The notes beneath the pieces are model-generated. The model was given only the letters and a program-made list of their open reading frames with translations, did not search any database and had not been told where the DNA came from. Below, piece after piece: positions 12,478 to 24,827 of a stretch of 64,000 bases of DNA (position 1 is the stretch's first letter; each line of letters starts with the position of its first letter). The stretch spans positions 2,108,001 through 2,172,000 of the forward strand of contig JAGYVD010000004.1 of assembly GCA_021209875.1 (NCBI GenBank), given 5' to 3'. This DNA is from Rosellinia necatrix. Lineage: Eukaryota > Ascomycota > Sordariomycetes > Xylariales > Xylariaceae. Both the position numbers and the translations under genes were made by a program.

Positions 12478-15215
12478 ATGAAGCCTGGCGGCTTGCCTAA
12501 GAAGTTCCTCAGTCGGCGGGAAAAGAATGGGCATCGTCATGGCAAATCATCCGATGGTGTCCAGAAGGTACGGCCGGTCCTCGGCCTCCGCACATGTCCG
12601 CGTGCGGATAATGAACCCCTCGCTAACAGCTACTCGCATACGTAGCACCATCTTCCGATAACTGCCGACATCTTCTCTTTTTTCAAATTCGATGGCGCGA
12701 AACATCACGCCAAAGACGAAGATGAGGTGACGCGGGAAGAAAAAGAAGGCCCCAAGGTGGGTTATGGCTCTGCCTCGGCTTTTCCGAGTCATAGCTTTGG
12801 CGCTGATCGTAGCAGATAGAAGAAGTCCGACAGAAGGCTGCTAGCATCGGCTTTGATCTCCATGGTCTAGACGACAGCCACATTCTCTACGCCCTTCGCC
12901 TGAAGTATTCGTCCATGGAGGTCGACAAGGCAATCGAGATACTAGAGCTCCAACAGGCCTCGCTTTCAGGGGAAATATTCAGTTACAACCCAAACACACG
13001 CATGCTGGGGGCTGAGAACAGGGGAAATGTCACTTGCTATCTTGATGCGCTACTCTTTGCTATGTTTGCCAAACTCGACGCGTTTGAGTGTATGCTAAAG
13101 GCTGATACGAGCGATGAACCTCGGAAAAGGCTTGTCGCCCTTCTACGGCTATGGGTCAACATGCTCAGAAGCGGGAAGCTTATCGAGGTAGACATGGTAA
13201 GTTAGCCTATGCTCAACATAGACTTGGCTGTGTTATCTTAACTAGCAACAGACAGAGCACATACAGGAGGCGTTAGCTGGGTGTGGTTGGGCTGAAGCGC
13301 GATATCTGGAGCAGCAGGATACATCCGAAGCTTTCGCCTTCATTACCGAGACACTCCAGTTACCTCTCCTCACGTTACAAGTCGACTTATTTCACCAGGG
13401 GAAGAATGATGACGCGGACCACAAGGTCGTATATGAGAGGTTGTTAAATCTTGCCGTCCCCCCTGACTCCGAAGGGAAAGGAATCAAGCTAGAAGACTGC
13501 TTAGAAGAGTACTTCAATTCTCGAGTTGATGTTCATCGGGAGGGCTTCGACGAGAAAAAGGCCAGTGATGGGCTCGACCGATTTTCAAACCCGAGTTCTC
13601 CTAATAGCCCAATTACGCCCCGAAGCACCATACGTGTCATCGAAATAGAAGATGTGCGAGCCGGCGCCTCAGCGGAGGCTTTTGACGATTCTAAACTCCA
13701 GGCTCGGAGACAGTCAAATTCGTCAGCGCCGGATATACAGGTCTCTGGAAGTCCATTACAGCCAGAGTTGCAGCCTTCGGGCTCAATAGCCCCGTGGGAT
13801 TCACAGCCACGACGCAGCCGCACTGAAAGCATTATCCAGAGGGTTGTCATTGACAGGCGAGAGCAAGCTTCAGATACAGACACGGCAGGTCTCTTCCAGA
13901 GAGCAAAAAAGAAGGCGTCGGTTGTAAAAGCTGTTACAATACCCGCTTGGCAATTCTTCAAGCTAATACGTAGGTCGCTTCGTTTCGTTTCGTATTTTTA
14001 TTGCTGCCGGCAGAACTAATACGCCCTATAGCTTGGCACTCGCCAGCCAATTCAAACCCGCAGAGCGACTTGGAGGTTGCACGACACTTCAGTCAGCGGC
14101 CTGTTGTCGGAATCTGTCTGAAGCGCTACATGATGGACAAGAACGGAACCCCTAAGCGCCAGAATACGTACATTGATATACCTGATAGCCTTAGGTTGCC
14201 GCATTTCATTGTCGACGATAGGCACGTAGAGGAAGGTGGTCTCGCTGCTGAGTATAAGCTAGTGCTCCAATCTGTGGTCTGCCATCGTGGGGATTCATTA
14301 CATTCCGGACACTACATATCATTTTGTCGAGTTGCCCCTAAGCTTTTAACTAACAACCGACGACACGACAAAGACCCCCCTCCCGACTATGAGGAAGCGC
14401 AATGGGTTAAATTTGACGATCTAGCGAGCGAGCGAGTCACTGCTATCGATGACATTAAAGAATCCCTGAAGCAGGAGATGCCCTACCTTTTATTTTATCA
14501 AATCGTTCCCATCGTTGGCGTGGCACCTAGTTCAGTAGGAAGCATAGAGGCCGGCCCGCCCGCGTATGACGACGGAACCCCTGTGCCAATTGCCACTGAT
14601 GCTCCGGGATATCAAGAGTATCACATGGTTTCCCGGAAGAACAGCGGCTACTTTGAGAACTCGAATGGCCTTCCCTCAGCGGCACCCAGCGTGCGGTTTT
14701 CGGCTGAGCTGGAGCCGCCAACACGGCATAGCTTCGCCGACGAAGATGGCTTCCTCAGTACCTCCAGACGTGATAGTATTGCCTATGGTGATTTGATGAC
14801 GTCAGGTTCCAGCACGGCCTCCAACGACCACTCGCTCGCCGCTAGTCCTGGCGAAGAGACAACGGCACAGAGACTTAGCCGTGCGGCCGCGAGGTTCAAA
14901 CCATCTAGCAAGAACCGGCCGCACAGCCAAGGTGGCGAAACCAGAATCAGCCAGACCATGTCGAAGCTTGGGCTTATGAAGTCCAGTAGAGAGCCTTTGC
15001 GGGAGTCGGCACATGAGATTCGGGACGAAGACACCGATGTTATCATTATCAACGGGGCCCCTAACGGACAGGGAGAGAAAGAAAGAACCCCCCGTCCATA
15101 TTCTAGAGGGAAAGAGAAGGAGGCCACACAGAAGAGAGGCAAGTCCAAGACACCCTTTGACAAGGGTAAAACCAAGGACAAGGACGTTCCAGACAGGGAA
15201 TGCATTGTGCAATAG
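12478..15215 (+). CDS. USP-family ubiquitin C-terminal hydrolase with C-terminal CaaX-like box
   Basis: Five exons (12478-12567, 12646-12756, 12816-13196, 13252-13969, 14032-15215) encode about 827 residues. The Cys box is NRGNVTCYLDALLFAMF with the nucleophile near Cys141, followed by LEQQDTSEAF. The His box is GDSLHSGHYISF (His near 527), and WVKFDD supplies the usual acidic residue. The protein should cleave ubiquitin from substrates as a cysteine protease. About 130 residues of low-complexity sequence separate the boxes (SNPSSPNSPITPRS), and a basic, Ser-rich tail of about 250 residues follows the catalytic domain, ending KDKDVPDRECIVQ. That terminal CIVQ fits a CaaX prenylation box (human USP32 also ends in one), hinting at membrane attachment. 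Introns are 55-78 nt with clear branch sites, for example CTAAC near 12623. The first two exons rest on splice logic only, so the start is less sure than the core. Confidence 0.88.
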
Positions 15216-16837
15216 AATTGCAATGGAGACATCCTACCGTTCCTCCCTAACCACGCCATTCACCACGTCGGAAAGTCCGGCGCGCACGATACTAATAACA
15301 AATGTTGGGGGAGATAATAATAGCAACAGTGGTAGTTACAGCTAGGTACAATGGTCCCTAAAAAAAAAAAAAAAGGTTGAAGAATACCATTTGAGCGGTT
15401 GGCGATTTGCGGTTCCGGCGGCGATCTTAATGCGGGGACAAAACGAGTTCAATCACGACATTAAACGGCGAAAATGGGATGTTCGTTGAGAGCCTGACGA
15501 TTGTTCCAACCTGTCGGCTGGTTTGGGGTTGGCGTTTTGCATTTCGCTGGCGGTGACAACATGGAAGAGTACTCAGGCATATAAGGAGGAGTTTGTCTTG
15601 TACAGCATCATATATAATACGGCATGGAACATCTATGCTATAAGGAGTTTTGCGTGACAACTGACGGAGAAAAAGCAATTAAATGTTTCCCGGGACTTGA
15701 TTGCTCATGCGTCGAAAGTCTTTCTATAACCGGCCATACAGAGAATCAAGTCGATCTACACTAAAGAGAGGGAGGATAGGTCTGTAGTAAAATGGTGCAA
15801 GGAATGCAGCTGGGAATACATCCTATATTATGAAATGGATTATTTATTCATTCTCTAGCCTCTCTCAACTCATGGCCGGTGGCACAGCAAATGCAGAACA
15901 ACGGCACAGCAGACAATTCATGCCTACATATCTGACACCAGCCCGCGCTAAGCCAGTTAACGCATTTACATTACCTAAATCTCCAAGGCAACGTTTCAAT
16001 GAGCCAAGAGACTCGAAGGAGGCATAGGCTAGCATACCGAAGGGCTGACAGGACAAGATGAGTCGAAAGCCACTAAGCGCGGTCGAGTTCAACCCCCGGC
16101 GAGCATACAATGGATGATTAGGTGGAGTGAAGCTACGGGGATTTCGAAAAAGTGGTATGTAGCTTTATTTATTGGACTGGCCTGCCGCCAATGTACCCGC
16201 CCTTTCGTGTCAAATCGCGGTCAAGCTTATACCGACCGGGCTTTAGCTACGTATGTAATCAAGAGACAGGGGTGGTATTAGGCCATTACTCAGCGGGCTT
16301 CGCCTTACGACATGGGCGTAGACGGCGAAGGGTCAAACCGAGTGCATGGAACGGTGTAATGAGGGTATTGTCATGGTAGGATTACCTCACTGCGGGAACT
16401 ACCGTGTTGGGAGTGAGACCATTATCATGTGTGCCCAGCTAAACTTGCTGGGAGCCGGACAAGACAAAGGTCTGCATTATGCCGCGTTCGCGATAGCCTC
16501 ACCGAGGCCTGTCTAGCGCGCACAGGAATAGGCGATACACCTCTTCCGCCCAGCAGGACACGCAGGGGGGAGTAAGCACGAGAGAGTCGAAAGAAAGGGC
16601 CCATGGTAACAAGCTTCGGGAGGATCAGGCAAAAAAAAAAAAAGAGGCGTAGAACGACCGATGACAATAACACAGAGGGGGAGAACGCCGGCCGAGCAAG
16701 CCGACGCAAATAAGCCCGTCTTCTAGATGTATAAATGACACAGAGCTGCCCACGACAAGAACAATTCCAGATCACCAACGCTCCCCCCCTCGATACCGAC
16801 CATACTCAACCACGCTCACGACGTCCTCCTTGCCAAC
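15216..16837. other. Intergenic, no gene seen
   Basis: About 1.6 kb between two plus-strand genes. It has A-runs at 15360-15374 and 16631-16642. The frames at 15830-16110 and 16152-16379 do not look like protein. The end carries the promoter of the secreted-protein gene. Confidence 0.6.
16730..16735 (+). promoter_or_regulatory. TATA box candidate of the secreted-protein gene
   Basis: TATAAA lies 108 bases before the start codon at 16838, followed by a C- and A-rich leader of the kind common in highly expressed fungal genes. Position and context support it; no transcript data are available. Confidence 0.45.
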
Positions 16838-17698
16838 ATGCACAGCAACAACCTCATCGCCTCCATCACCGCCCTCGCGGGTGTAGCCGCGGCGGCGCCG
16901 GCGCCCGAGCACAGGGCCCGGGCCGCCGACCCCTGGATCGCCAGCAACGGCACGCTGCTCTTCGCGGGCCACGGGATCCCGGCGGGGTCGCAGTTCGACG
17001 TGGCGGCGCCGGCCGGGTACATCCCGGGCGCGCCGGCGTTCAGCGTGCACTGCGACGCCTACAACAACTACGGCGGGCCCGACGCGGCCGGCACCGCCTG
17101 CAGCTGGCGCGGCGAGCGGCCGGACAAGTACTCGGCCGTCTCGGCCTTCACCGACTACCAGACGCTCGGCGTCACGGTGCGCCACCAGTGGCTCGGCGAG
17201 GGCGGCGTCCGCAGGGTCAGCTCGGCCGCCGGCACGCTGCCCGCGCCGCCGCAGTACCAGGTCATCCTCGACCCGTTCCCGCTCGCCGTCGCCGACGCGG
17301 TGCGCGACCTGCCGGGCGTCGTCGGCGACTACGGCGCCTGGTCCGCCGCCGGCGCCGACTTCGTGCGCGACTCCGCCGGCCGCCTGCGCGGCATGCAGTA
17401 CCGGCTGAGCGCCCCCGCCGGCTACGCCCCCGGCGCCCCGGCCTTCGAGGTCGCGTGCTTCTACGACTACAACCCGGACGCCTCCGTCTTCCCGGAGTGC
17501 ACGCCCGTCGGCGCCGGCACGGGCGGCGCCAAGGTCTCGCTCTGGGCCTCGGTCGCCTCCTTCATCACCATCGTCCACCACGAGTGGACCGACGTCGACG
17601 GCACCGCCTACCAGCTCGTCGGCACCTCCGACGCCCTGCCCGACCTCGGAACGGTCACCGAGTTCACCATCAAGCCCGATATCCTATATACGCTCTGA
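16838..17698 (+). CDS. Secreted two-repeat protein of unknown function
   Basis: A single exon encodes 286 residues. The start at 16838 gives a signal peptide (LIASITALAGVAAAAPA, cleavage near residues 20-30). I do not recognise a family. The mature part is two diverged copies of one module, about residues 52-145 and 186-280. Each opens with APAGYxPGAPAFxVxC (57-72 and 192-207), contains a second Cys (72 and 88; 207 and 221), a V(R/H)HxW strand (VTVRHQWL; ITIVHHEW) and a late segment (QYQVILDP; VTEFTIKP). This suggests two beta-rich domains, each perhaps with one disulfide, secreted or wall-bound. Codons end almost entirely in G or C, far more than in neighbours such as the helicase, which is why long mirror frames exist on both strands. 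An effector, adhesin or surface role is only a guess. A TATAAA lies 108 bp upstream. Confidence 0.8.
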   Translation: MHSNNLIASITALAGVAAAAPAPEHRARAADPWIASNGTLLFAGHGIPAGSQFDVAAPAGYIPGAPAFSVHCDAYNNYGGPDAAGTACSWRGERPDKYSAVSAFTDYQTLGVTVRHQWLGEGGVRRVSSAAGTLPAPPQYQVILDPFPLAVADAVRDLPGVVGDYGAWSAAGADFVRDSAGRLRGMQYRLSAPAGYAPGAPAFEVACFYDYNPDASVFPECTPVGAGTGGAKVSLWASVASFITIVHHEWTDVDGTAYQLVGTSDALPDLGTVTEFTIKPDILYTL

Positions 17699-18862
17699 GC
17701 GCGGACGTCCGGCCGTAATTTGTATATGTGTATATGTGTATATGTGTATATGTGTATATATGTATATATGTTGGGTGATTTAGAGAAATTTGGGGGAGGC
17801 AAGGGGTTAGGAGTGGGATGATCAAAGACCCTCTGGGTTTTTTTTTTTAAACGGCTTCATCATCTTCCATGGTTCAAAGACGTATACCCTCAGTAGCATG
17901 AATATATTCAGAATTACAATACTCCGAAAACCTGACCAAACACTTGCTGAGATGTAGCAAAGTAGTCACAGGAGATACTCGAGTTTGGGATCCCGGTAGT
18001 CAGGGTTTATGACGAGTCCTTGGCTCTTACGATGAGATGGCCAGGGATGAGGCAAGAGAAATAAAATCAAATTTTCAGAGCACAAAAGACGAGATTGTTA
18101 TGTCTTTTCTCTGGCTCTGCTGCTGACCAGAGGACTTAAAAGCCCCGAATCCTCGCGCTCCCCAATCACCACATGTGGTATTCTACCCGTAGGTGTTTCC
18201 CCCAATATCTAGTCCCACGGCAGTCCTGGCTTGTGACAATTACACGGTACCTAAACTTGCGGAAGGCGAATACTTATGGTGTTCAATATTAGGCCTGATC
18301 CCTTACTGCTAGGGGCGCTAGGATAACAGGGTTGGGCTCGTGTCTGATGCTTTATATATATGTCACTTTTTAAGGACTTAGTATCGCATACTGCTTCTTC
18401 GCGCATCCTCTTGGGTGACCGAGCCCCCTACCTCGCTCCCTCTCTTCGGCCCATCGTAGACGACTACCTCGACCTCGTTCGAGTCGAAGGCGGCGGGGCT
18501 GACAAAACCTAAATAATATCACCATGGGAAAGAGAGGCGAGGCCAGGTAGAGATGTATGGATTGAAGTTGGTCGTTGCCGTAGAAGCCATTGGGGCCTAG
18601 GATATAAGTATTTAAAAACTGCCCAGAATGGAAGAGGCGTCCGTGTGTTCAAGCCTAAAAATTTAATAGTAAATCGACCCTATATTGGCAGTAACGCTAT
18701 GTATAGATTAGTCTAATATCAATCTAATATCTTCGTAACCTCGAAGAGGCGTTGGGCCACAGTGGTAACATTCATGGCTAACTTATATCCCACTGACTGT
18801 GATCTATGAAAGCGCGCATGTAACCTATTCGCTTCTTCATTCCCTGCTCTAAACTCGTGATT
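17699..18862. other. 3' intergenic between convergent genes
   Basis: About 1.2 kb separates the secreted-protein and helicase 3' ends. It begins with the GTATAT repeat and has a T-run near 17839. No protein-like frame is present. Confidence 0.6.
17721..17770. repeat. (TGTATA)n-type microsatellite
   Basis: About eight imperfect copies of TGTATATG lie just after the stop codon of the secreted-protein gene, probably within its 3' UTR. It is AT-rich and could form local unpaired or cruciform structure. Confidence 0.85.
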
Positions 18863-21800
18863 TTATGCGTCCAAACCGTCAAATTCTATCAGTTTCGCCG
18901 CCATTCTAATGACTTCGTTATCACGGACATCCATATGAGGATTATTTACCTTCATCGCGATGACATTGTCCACCATGCCCCTTAGTCTTGATACTAAGAC
19001 ACCGAGTCGAGCCCAGCCGCGTAACCTATGACGCCACGATATTAGCATGGCAAGAAGAGGGAAAAATGCGGGTATAGAGAGACCTACCTAAGCCACCCAT
19101 CAACTACGAGACCCCTACCTAATGTGTCGAGCTCTATAATGCCGGAGAACAGGAGAAGAGTAAAGGCGTTAAATGCTGAAAAGCGAGCCATATCGCGTTA
19201 GCAAATTTCAAAATTTCCTTGAAGGCTTCATCAAGGGGGGCACATACGCGTTAAATCTCGGATAAAAATCTTGCTAGTGGAAATCATCGTAAAATACGAC
19301 ACGAAGGCTGCATTGCCAGTAAAACCCTGACTGTCGAAAAGCGCGCTGCTAGGGTGAATGAACACACGCCCATTCTCATGCGTGAAGTACTTGATGGTAC
19401 GGGCCTCGGGATCTAGTTCTACGGCGCCTGACATGGAAGCCGCGAATTTCTTGTCTGGAAATTGGATGCGTGCAATTTGGGGAGTGAAGGCCGAAGCCGA
19501 GAGTGCACGGAGAAGTGGCATAGAGACTGCGTCAGCCGAGGGAGAACGCGCAGCAGCAGCATCAGCAATGCCGATTTCTGTGAGTGCCGAGTAGTATTGC
19601 GTCCGTGTGGCCGATATATCTGATAACGTTTGGTACGAGAGGAAGTTCTCATCGCAGAAATTCCGCACCTGTCGCTGTGGCATGCCTTGATCAACCATGG
19701 AGCTCCATTGCTGGTATGCTCGTAGATCCGTAAGCAAGTCGCCATCTCCTCGGGTAAAGCGCATGCGTGCTTCTCTGGCTAGATCGCGTTTATCTGGCGG
19801 CGACAAAAATGGACTCTTGGTACTGAGTATTGCGGCGATCGTGATGCTCTCGTCGAGACAGCCAAATATCGAGCCATAAACCATAAGTTTGCCGCAACGA
19901 AGATCGGCTGGGATCATAGCAAGCTGCTGACCCAGTGCTGTCAACTCATCACCGTCGAGCGCGCCCATACGCTGTAGCATTTTGACAGCATTCTCTACCG
20001 CTGTTACATCTGGTGGTGTAGGCGTTCGCCCTAAGAAGCCACCGATATCTTTTGTGCCCATGGCCCGTACAGATAGACAGAGCTGCTCGAGCGGTACGCG
20101 ACGGATCTCCGGTTCCGGGCGTTCTGCCATGCGCTCTTCAAGAGATGCTGTATATAGTTTGTAACATTTACCGGCCTGCACACGCCCAGCACGGCCTCGC
20201 CGTTGTTTACATGCAGCCCTGGATGCCCAAGTCTCCTCCAGCTTGCGCATGTTGTTCTGCGGGTCGAAACTAGTTTCTTTGACCCTTCCAGTGTCAATTA
20301 CTGCGACGATATCATCAATTGTGATGGACGTCTCAGCAACGTTAGTCGCAACGACAACTTTTCTCTTGCCGGCTGGTGGGCTTGTAAATACCCTTCTCTG
20401 CTCTCGGGTATCTAAAGATGCGTGAAGAGGTAGGACGTGGAGTGATGAAATAGCTTTTAGCTGGTTGACAGTCCGATTAATCTCAGCAACCCCAGGTAAG
20501 AATATGAGAATTCCCCCCTTCTCATTACCATAATGGAGGTCTTCGTCAATGGCCTTGGTTGTCTCGACTAGCAAGGAGTAATTGATACGAGAGCCCAATT
20601 TCTGAATGATTTTGTTGATTGGATCTTGGGCATTTTGGGGAGTCTCATCGAGTGACTTTTCGTGACGATCATCACGGTATTTATTATCGTCCACCGTGAA
20701 ATTCGTCATGTTGATGATGTCGTCGAGGTAATAGTCTTCTACGGGGAATGTTCTACCAGCAATTTCAACGAGGCCAACTCGTAGCCCTTCAGAGGCGAAA
20801 TAGCCTTTGAAAGCCGCAGCATCAAGCGTAGCGCTCATAAGCACCAGCTTTAAATCTCTCCTTAGTTTTAGAACATCTCGAATGATGCTCAAAAGGAAGT
20901 CTGTATCTAGGCTGCGCTCGTGCACTTCGTCTATCACGATGTGGCTGACGTCGGCCAGAGAGGATATAACGTCCTGGGTTTGCCCACCCGAAGTCTGTAG
21001 TCGCCGCAATAGTACACCGGTGGTCACGAATGTGATTTTTGTTTGCACGCTTGTCTTGGTCTCCCCACGAATTGAGTAGCCTACTTCCCTGCCAATTTGA
21101 GAACACCGTTCCTCACTGACTCTGTCCGCAAGACCAAGAGCAGAGATACGGCGGGGTTGCGTGCAAATGATGTTGGTCGCATTTCCAAGCCCCTTGCTGT
21201 ATAGATCATCAAGTATAAACTGAACCGACTGAGTAGATTTACCAGAACCCGTCTCTCCAGCAATAATTGTGACTTGTGACTGCAGGACGGTGTCGACAAC
21301 TTGGTCTTTAACCTGCCAAGCAGGCAGCTTCTGACGCTGGCAAATCATGCTTTTTAACGCTGGGTTCTCTTGCCTTCTTTGCCATTCTTCTTTGCTTCGC
21401 ACATCAATGGCCCTTGGTAAGGGCTTTGGATGCCGAGATTGGCGTTGTTTTACTGAGTGGATGCTTCGTACTTCGGCTGCCGCAGATGCCACACCAGATA
21501 TATCTCTGAGCCTGCCAGGCTTCTCAATAATATCGTTTATGTTTTGCTGCATCCGATCGATGGCGAAGTAAATCTTCATCGGCTCTTCGCTTAAGGACTC
21601 GGCGAGATAACTGAGGGTTTTCTTAACGATACTGAGCTTTATATAAGAAGGAAGATCGGCAACCAAGGATATGATAACTTCGGATGGGTATCGGGCGGAT
21701 TTGCGAAATTGGACAAATGTCTCGATATCTTTCTTGGGCCCATTCCGAACAGAGTCAATGCGGACTTGGCAGATGTCATCAGATAGCCGCTTGAATTGGT

Positions 21801-23213
21801 CCCCGAATACTGAGCTCAAACTTTCCATCTCATCGGCCCAACACTCTTCAGGGGTATTGAAGATAAGAGGCTCTTCGGTTGTCCCCTTAGGCTGTGTCAA
21901 ATCACTGCCGCTCGACGACAGAAAATCCTGCAATGCCTCCGCTGTTCGGCTCTCGTCTTGCCCATGCTCCTCATAAAGCTTTTTGCAGAGCTCTACGGAA
22001 TATCCGGATTGTGATAGTCTCTTAATTGCAGCGTCTCGTTTCAGATCCGAAATCGCCGCGACTGAGATACCAGCCGCGTAGCTTTCGGGGAGGGCCCATC
22101 TGGGTAGGTCATCTTCGGGAACATGAACTAATAACCATTCCAAAGTCTCTTCGCGATCTTTGCATTCACCTACAGCTTCCTCTACATGGCTTTGGCGAAA
22201 TCCAGAGCCAACGAGTTCTTTTACTATAGCTTCCTTCTGAGACGGCGGCATGTGGACGCCGTGGGGGTTCCATATGACCTCCCTTCGGACCAGATCTTCG
22301 AGCTGAGATCGTGTCTTTCGGCCCATTTCGATCTTAGGAACGGTGGTCCACCCTTTCATGGGATTTCCCCCGGATCCGGAACCTGATGCAGATGCTGCGT
22401 TGCTCCGTAGAACCAGGCCGGCAGCCCCGGGCATATTCTTCGCCTTCGCCTCGATGGCCTCTTTTTCTTTCCTCTTCTTCTCGGCAGCGACCTTTTCATC
22501 GTCGCGTTGCTTCATTGTCGCAAACGGGTCGGCATCGTACATCCATCCATTTTTGTTTTTGACATCTTCCACCTTGATGGCTTCAAACTGCTTCCATAGT
22601 GACCTATAATCTGGTGGTAATGTGGTATGGATGTTCTTCATGCTACAGACACGGAACAGCGCATATGTAGCGGCGGCATGTCTTGCCTCTAGTGCTGTCT
22701 CCCTCGTGACTAAATGCTTGAAATCCGGGTGTATTTTAAATGGCGGCACCTTGATCACTTCCCGGGTCTTGGGGTTCTTGGCACTAAGCTGGACAAAGTA
22801 GGAGAAGCCTTGCGAACCCCTAATCTGGAAAAATAACCTCACATTAACTAGGTACAGACTGCCAGGACGGTGATATCTCTTACAGGCTGGTAGTCCGGCT
22901 TGTCCCATTTCTGCCTCTGACAGTGCTCCGAAAGCAGATTGACAGGTAGTTTTCCGGTCCAGCTGGAACCCCCGATGATTTGCTTCACCGTTGGCTTCGG
23001 TGGGCCGGTGTCTATCTGCTCATCATCGGCTGCCTTCCCCTTCAAAGAGCCCTGGCCACCCTTCTTTGGTTTCGTGTCCTTTGTGGAGTTTGTGAAGACT
23101 ATGAAATCATCTTCCTGAGGGGGTTTATTACTAGCTTTCGCGGGTTTCTTAGAGGGACCTGCAGAGGCCTGTGGCGGAGCGGCCGTAGCCTTTTCCTTCC
23201 CCTTTTTGACCAT
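18863..23213 (-). CDS. UBA/RWD-containing DExH RNA helicase (DHX57/Ucp12/YLR419W type)
   Basis: Four exons on the complement (22884-23213, 19248-22824, 19088-19175, 18863-19025) give 1385 residues. Reading straight past 19248 hits a stop within the intron; splicing instead adds the conserved end PFNAFTLLLFSG, GRGLVVDGWLRLRGWARLGV and VSRLRGMVDNVI. Domain order: a charged Lys-rich N terminus, a UBA-like helix bundle near 304-344, an RWD domain near 434-544, then the helicase core with motif I GETGSGKST (633-641), Ia TQPRR, II DEVH (742-745), III SAT (774-776), V TNVAETSITIDD and VI QRRGRAGR (984-991), followed by HA2 and OB regions. It should use ATP to remodel RNA or RNP; UBA and RWD imply ubiquitin or ribosome-linked partners. 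DEVH rather than DEAH is normal in this subfamily. The start at 23213 (MVKKGKEKA) is chosen over an in-frame ATG 26 codons upstream. Confidence 0.93.
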
Positions 23214-24827
23214 ATTGACGAGCCATGAGTGGACGTATGTATTGGAAAAATCTCGAAGAGTATCCTGAACTCGATGACGGAAGGTGTTCACATGTAGACG
23301 GCGTTGAGGAAAAGTGGTGCCTCAATGGTAAAAATTAGTTCCAGAGAGCAAGCCAAATGCATACAGTATATATGGGTTAAATCACTGTATGCATGTTAGT
23401 CGTGAGGGTAATGAGCCAATGCTGATGGTCAAATACAGTGCATTAATACAGTACCTATAACTAAGTTAAGTAGTTACCTATAGTTACATAGATGCATATG
23501 CACACTACGGTAGTTACGTACCTCCCCTACCTAATCTCAGGTATGCCAAGCCCCTAAAGGGAGCCATACCCAAGGACCTGATCCATTGACTACAGAGAAG
23601 ACACAGCGCTTTGCAGCACTTAATTGAGAATCTCATGTCATCAATGCAGCCTTCCTTTCAAACTAACTGGCTAGTGAATTGCTCACATTCTTCTCTACCT
23701 TGACTAGGTAAGCAAACCCTCGATTTAAGACTCTAGAACAACCCTCACAAATATACCGGTGGAATTTGCTCAATTATGTTGGAGGTCATCAACTAGGGTG
23801 CCAAGAACTACTTGACTACACTAGATCCCTTCTCCAGGTATTAGCATAGTAGGTAGTAGTTAGGCGGTATCATCAGCATCAGGCATTATAATACAATCCT
23901 GATCTATTATCATGCCCCATGAATCTTCTCGGTATGTAGTATTCTTCCTGTTCTATGTCGTTATTTTTTATTTATTTTTATTATTATCTAATTATCCACT
24001 CCGTTACGACATTTGCCTGGTTCGAATATCTAAAACATCATTCTCAGGGCTACTCCTACTGCTGGCCTGGGTCTCTTCTTCTGACAGATCCATTCCGGCA
24101 TTGCCTTCATTTTAAGGTCAGCATGTGGCAGTTCCATGATGAAGCCCTGTCTAGACCTGGCCGGATAGTTCGACAACATAGTCAACAGGGGGCAATTCCA
24201 AAAGGATATTCTCACCCCATTGACATCCTCTGTGCACGTGGTGTTGCATGCGGATTTAGGAAAGCGCAGAATCATGGGTCGGCAATGGGAGAGACGGTAG
24301 AACGAGAGAAATATCTGCAGTAACGTCTGCCGTTCTCATAAAATAAGTATACATAACTAGATGAAATGACGATTGTTGAGTGTGGTCTATTATGAGCCCA
24401 GAGCAGAGGCCAGCGCATGCGTCATAAGCTGGCTTCAGCGCAAAGTTACATAGGTACCTTGGGTCACGGTGGCGCCTACTATAGGCACCTATAGTCGGTA
24501 GTGGTGGTAGTTAGGTGGTACTAAAAAATCATGCAAATCCACCGATGTAATAATTCATACCGTCAAACCCAACTACGTAATGAGAGATACTTGGTACGAT
24601 CCGTCGAAATAGCCCGGTCTTTTCACTTCCTCTCTCACTCACACGAAAACACAAACATACAAACACACTCACCTAGTTAAGCAGTTTACATATATATTTA
24701 TATCGCCAGTATCTTTCCCCAGGGCCCCAAGACTACCCCAATCGCGAGCCACCGCCTCGCTTCCTCTTCTCACATCCACATCACATAGAAGAAAGAAAAG
24801 AAAGAAAGAAGGAAAGAAGGAAAGAAA
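23214..24827. other. Divergent intergenic region, no gene seen
   Basis: About 1.6 kb between the helicase and HNT3 starts. It includes an AT-rich patch at 23960-24000, a few TAGGTA words, and just before HNT3 a GAAA/GAAG purine tract (24789-24827) that forms the leader. Open frames at 23912-24323 are not protein-like. Confidence 0.6.
24789..24827. repeat. GAAA/GAAG purine tract in the HNT3 leader
   Basis: A purine-only run of GAAA and GAAG units ends directly at the HNT3 start codon. Such tracts are common in fungal 5' leaders. It may affect transcription or initiation but nothing more can be read from sequence. Confidence 0.7.

Noticed and set aside
16735..17718. Long open frames on both strands overlapping the secreted-protein gene
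   Set aside because: They are Arg- or Gly/Ala/Arg-rich mirror frames caused by very high third-position GC. The frame 16838-17698 alone has a signal peptide and repeated module.
24008..24020. GGTTCGAAT, similar to a tRNA B-box
   Set aside because: No A-box at the right distance and no cloverleaf arms. The same holds for GGTTCGAACC near 56115.
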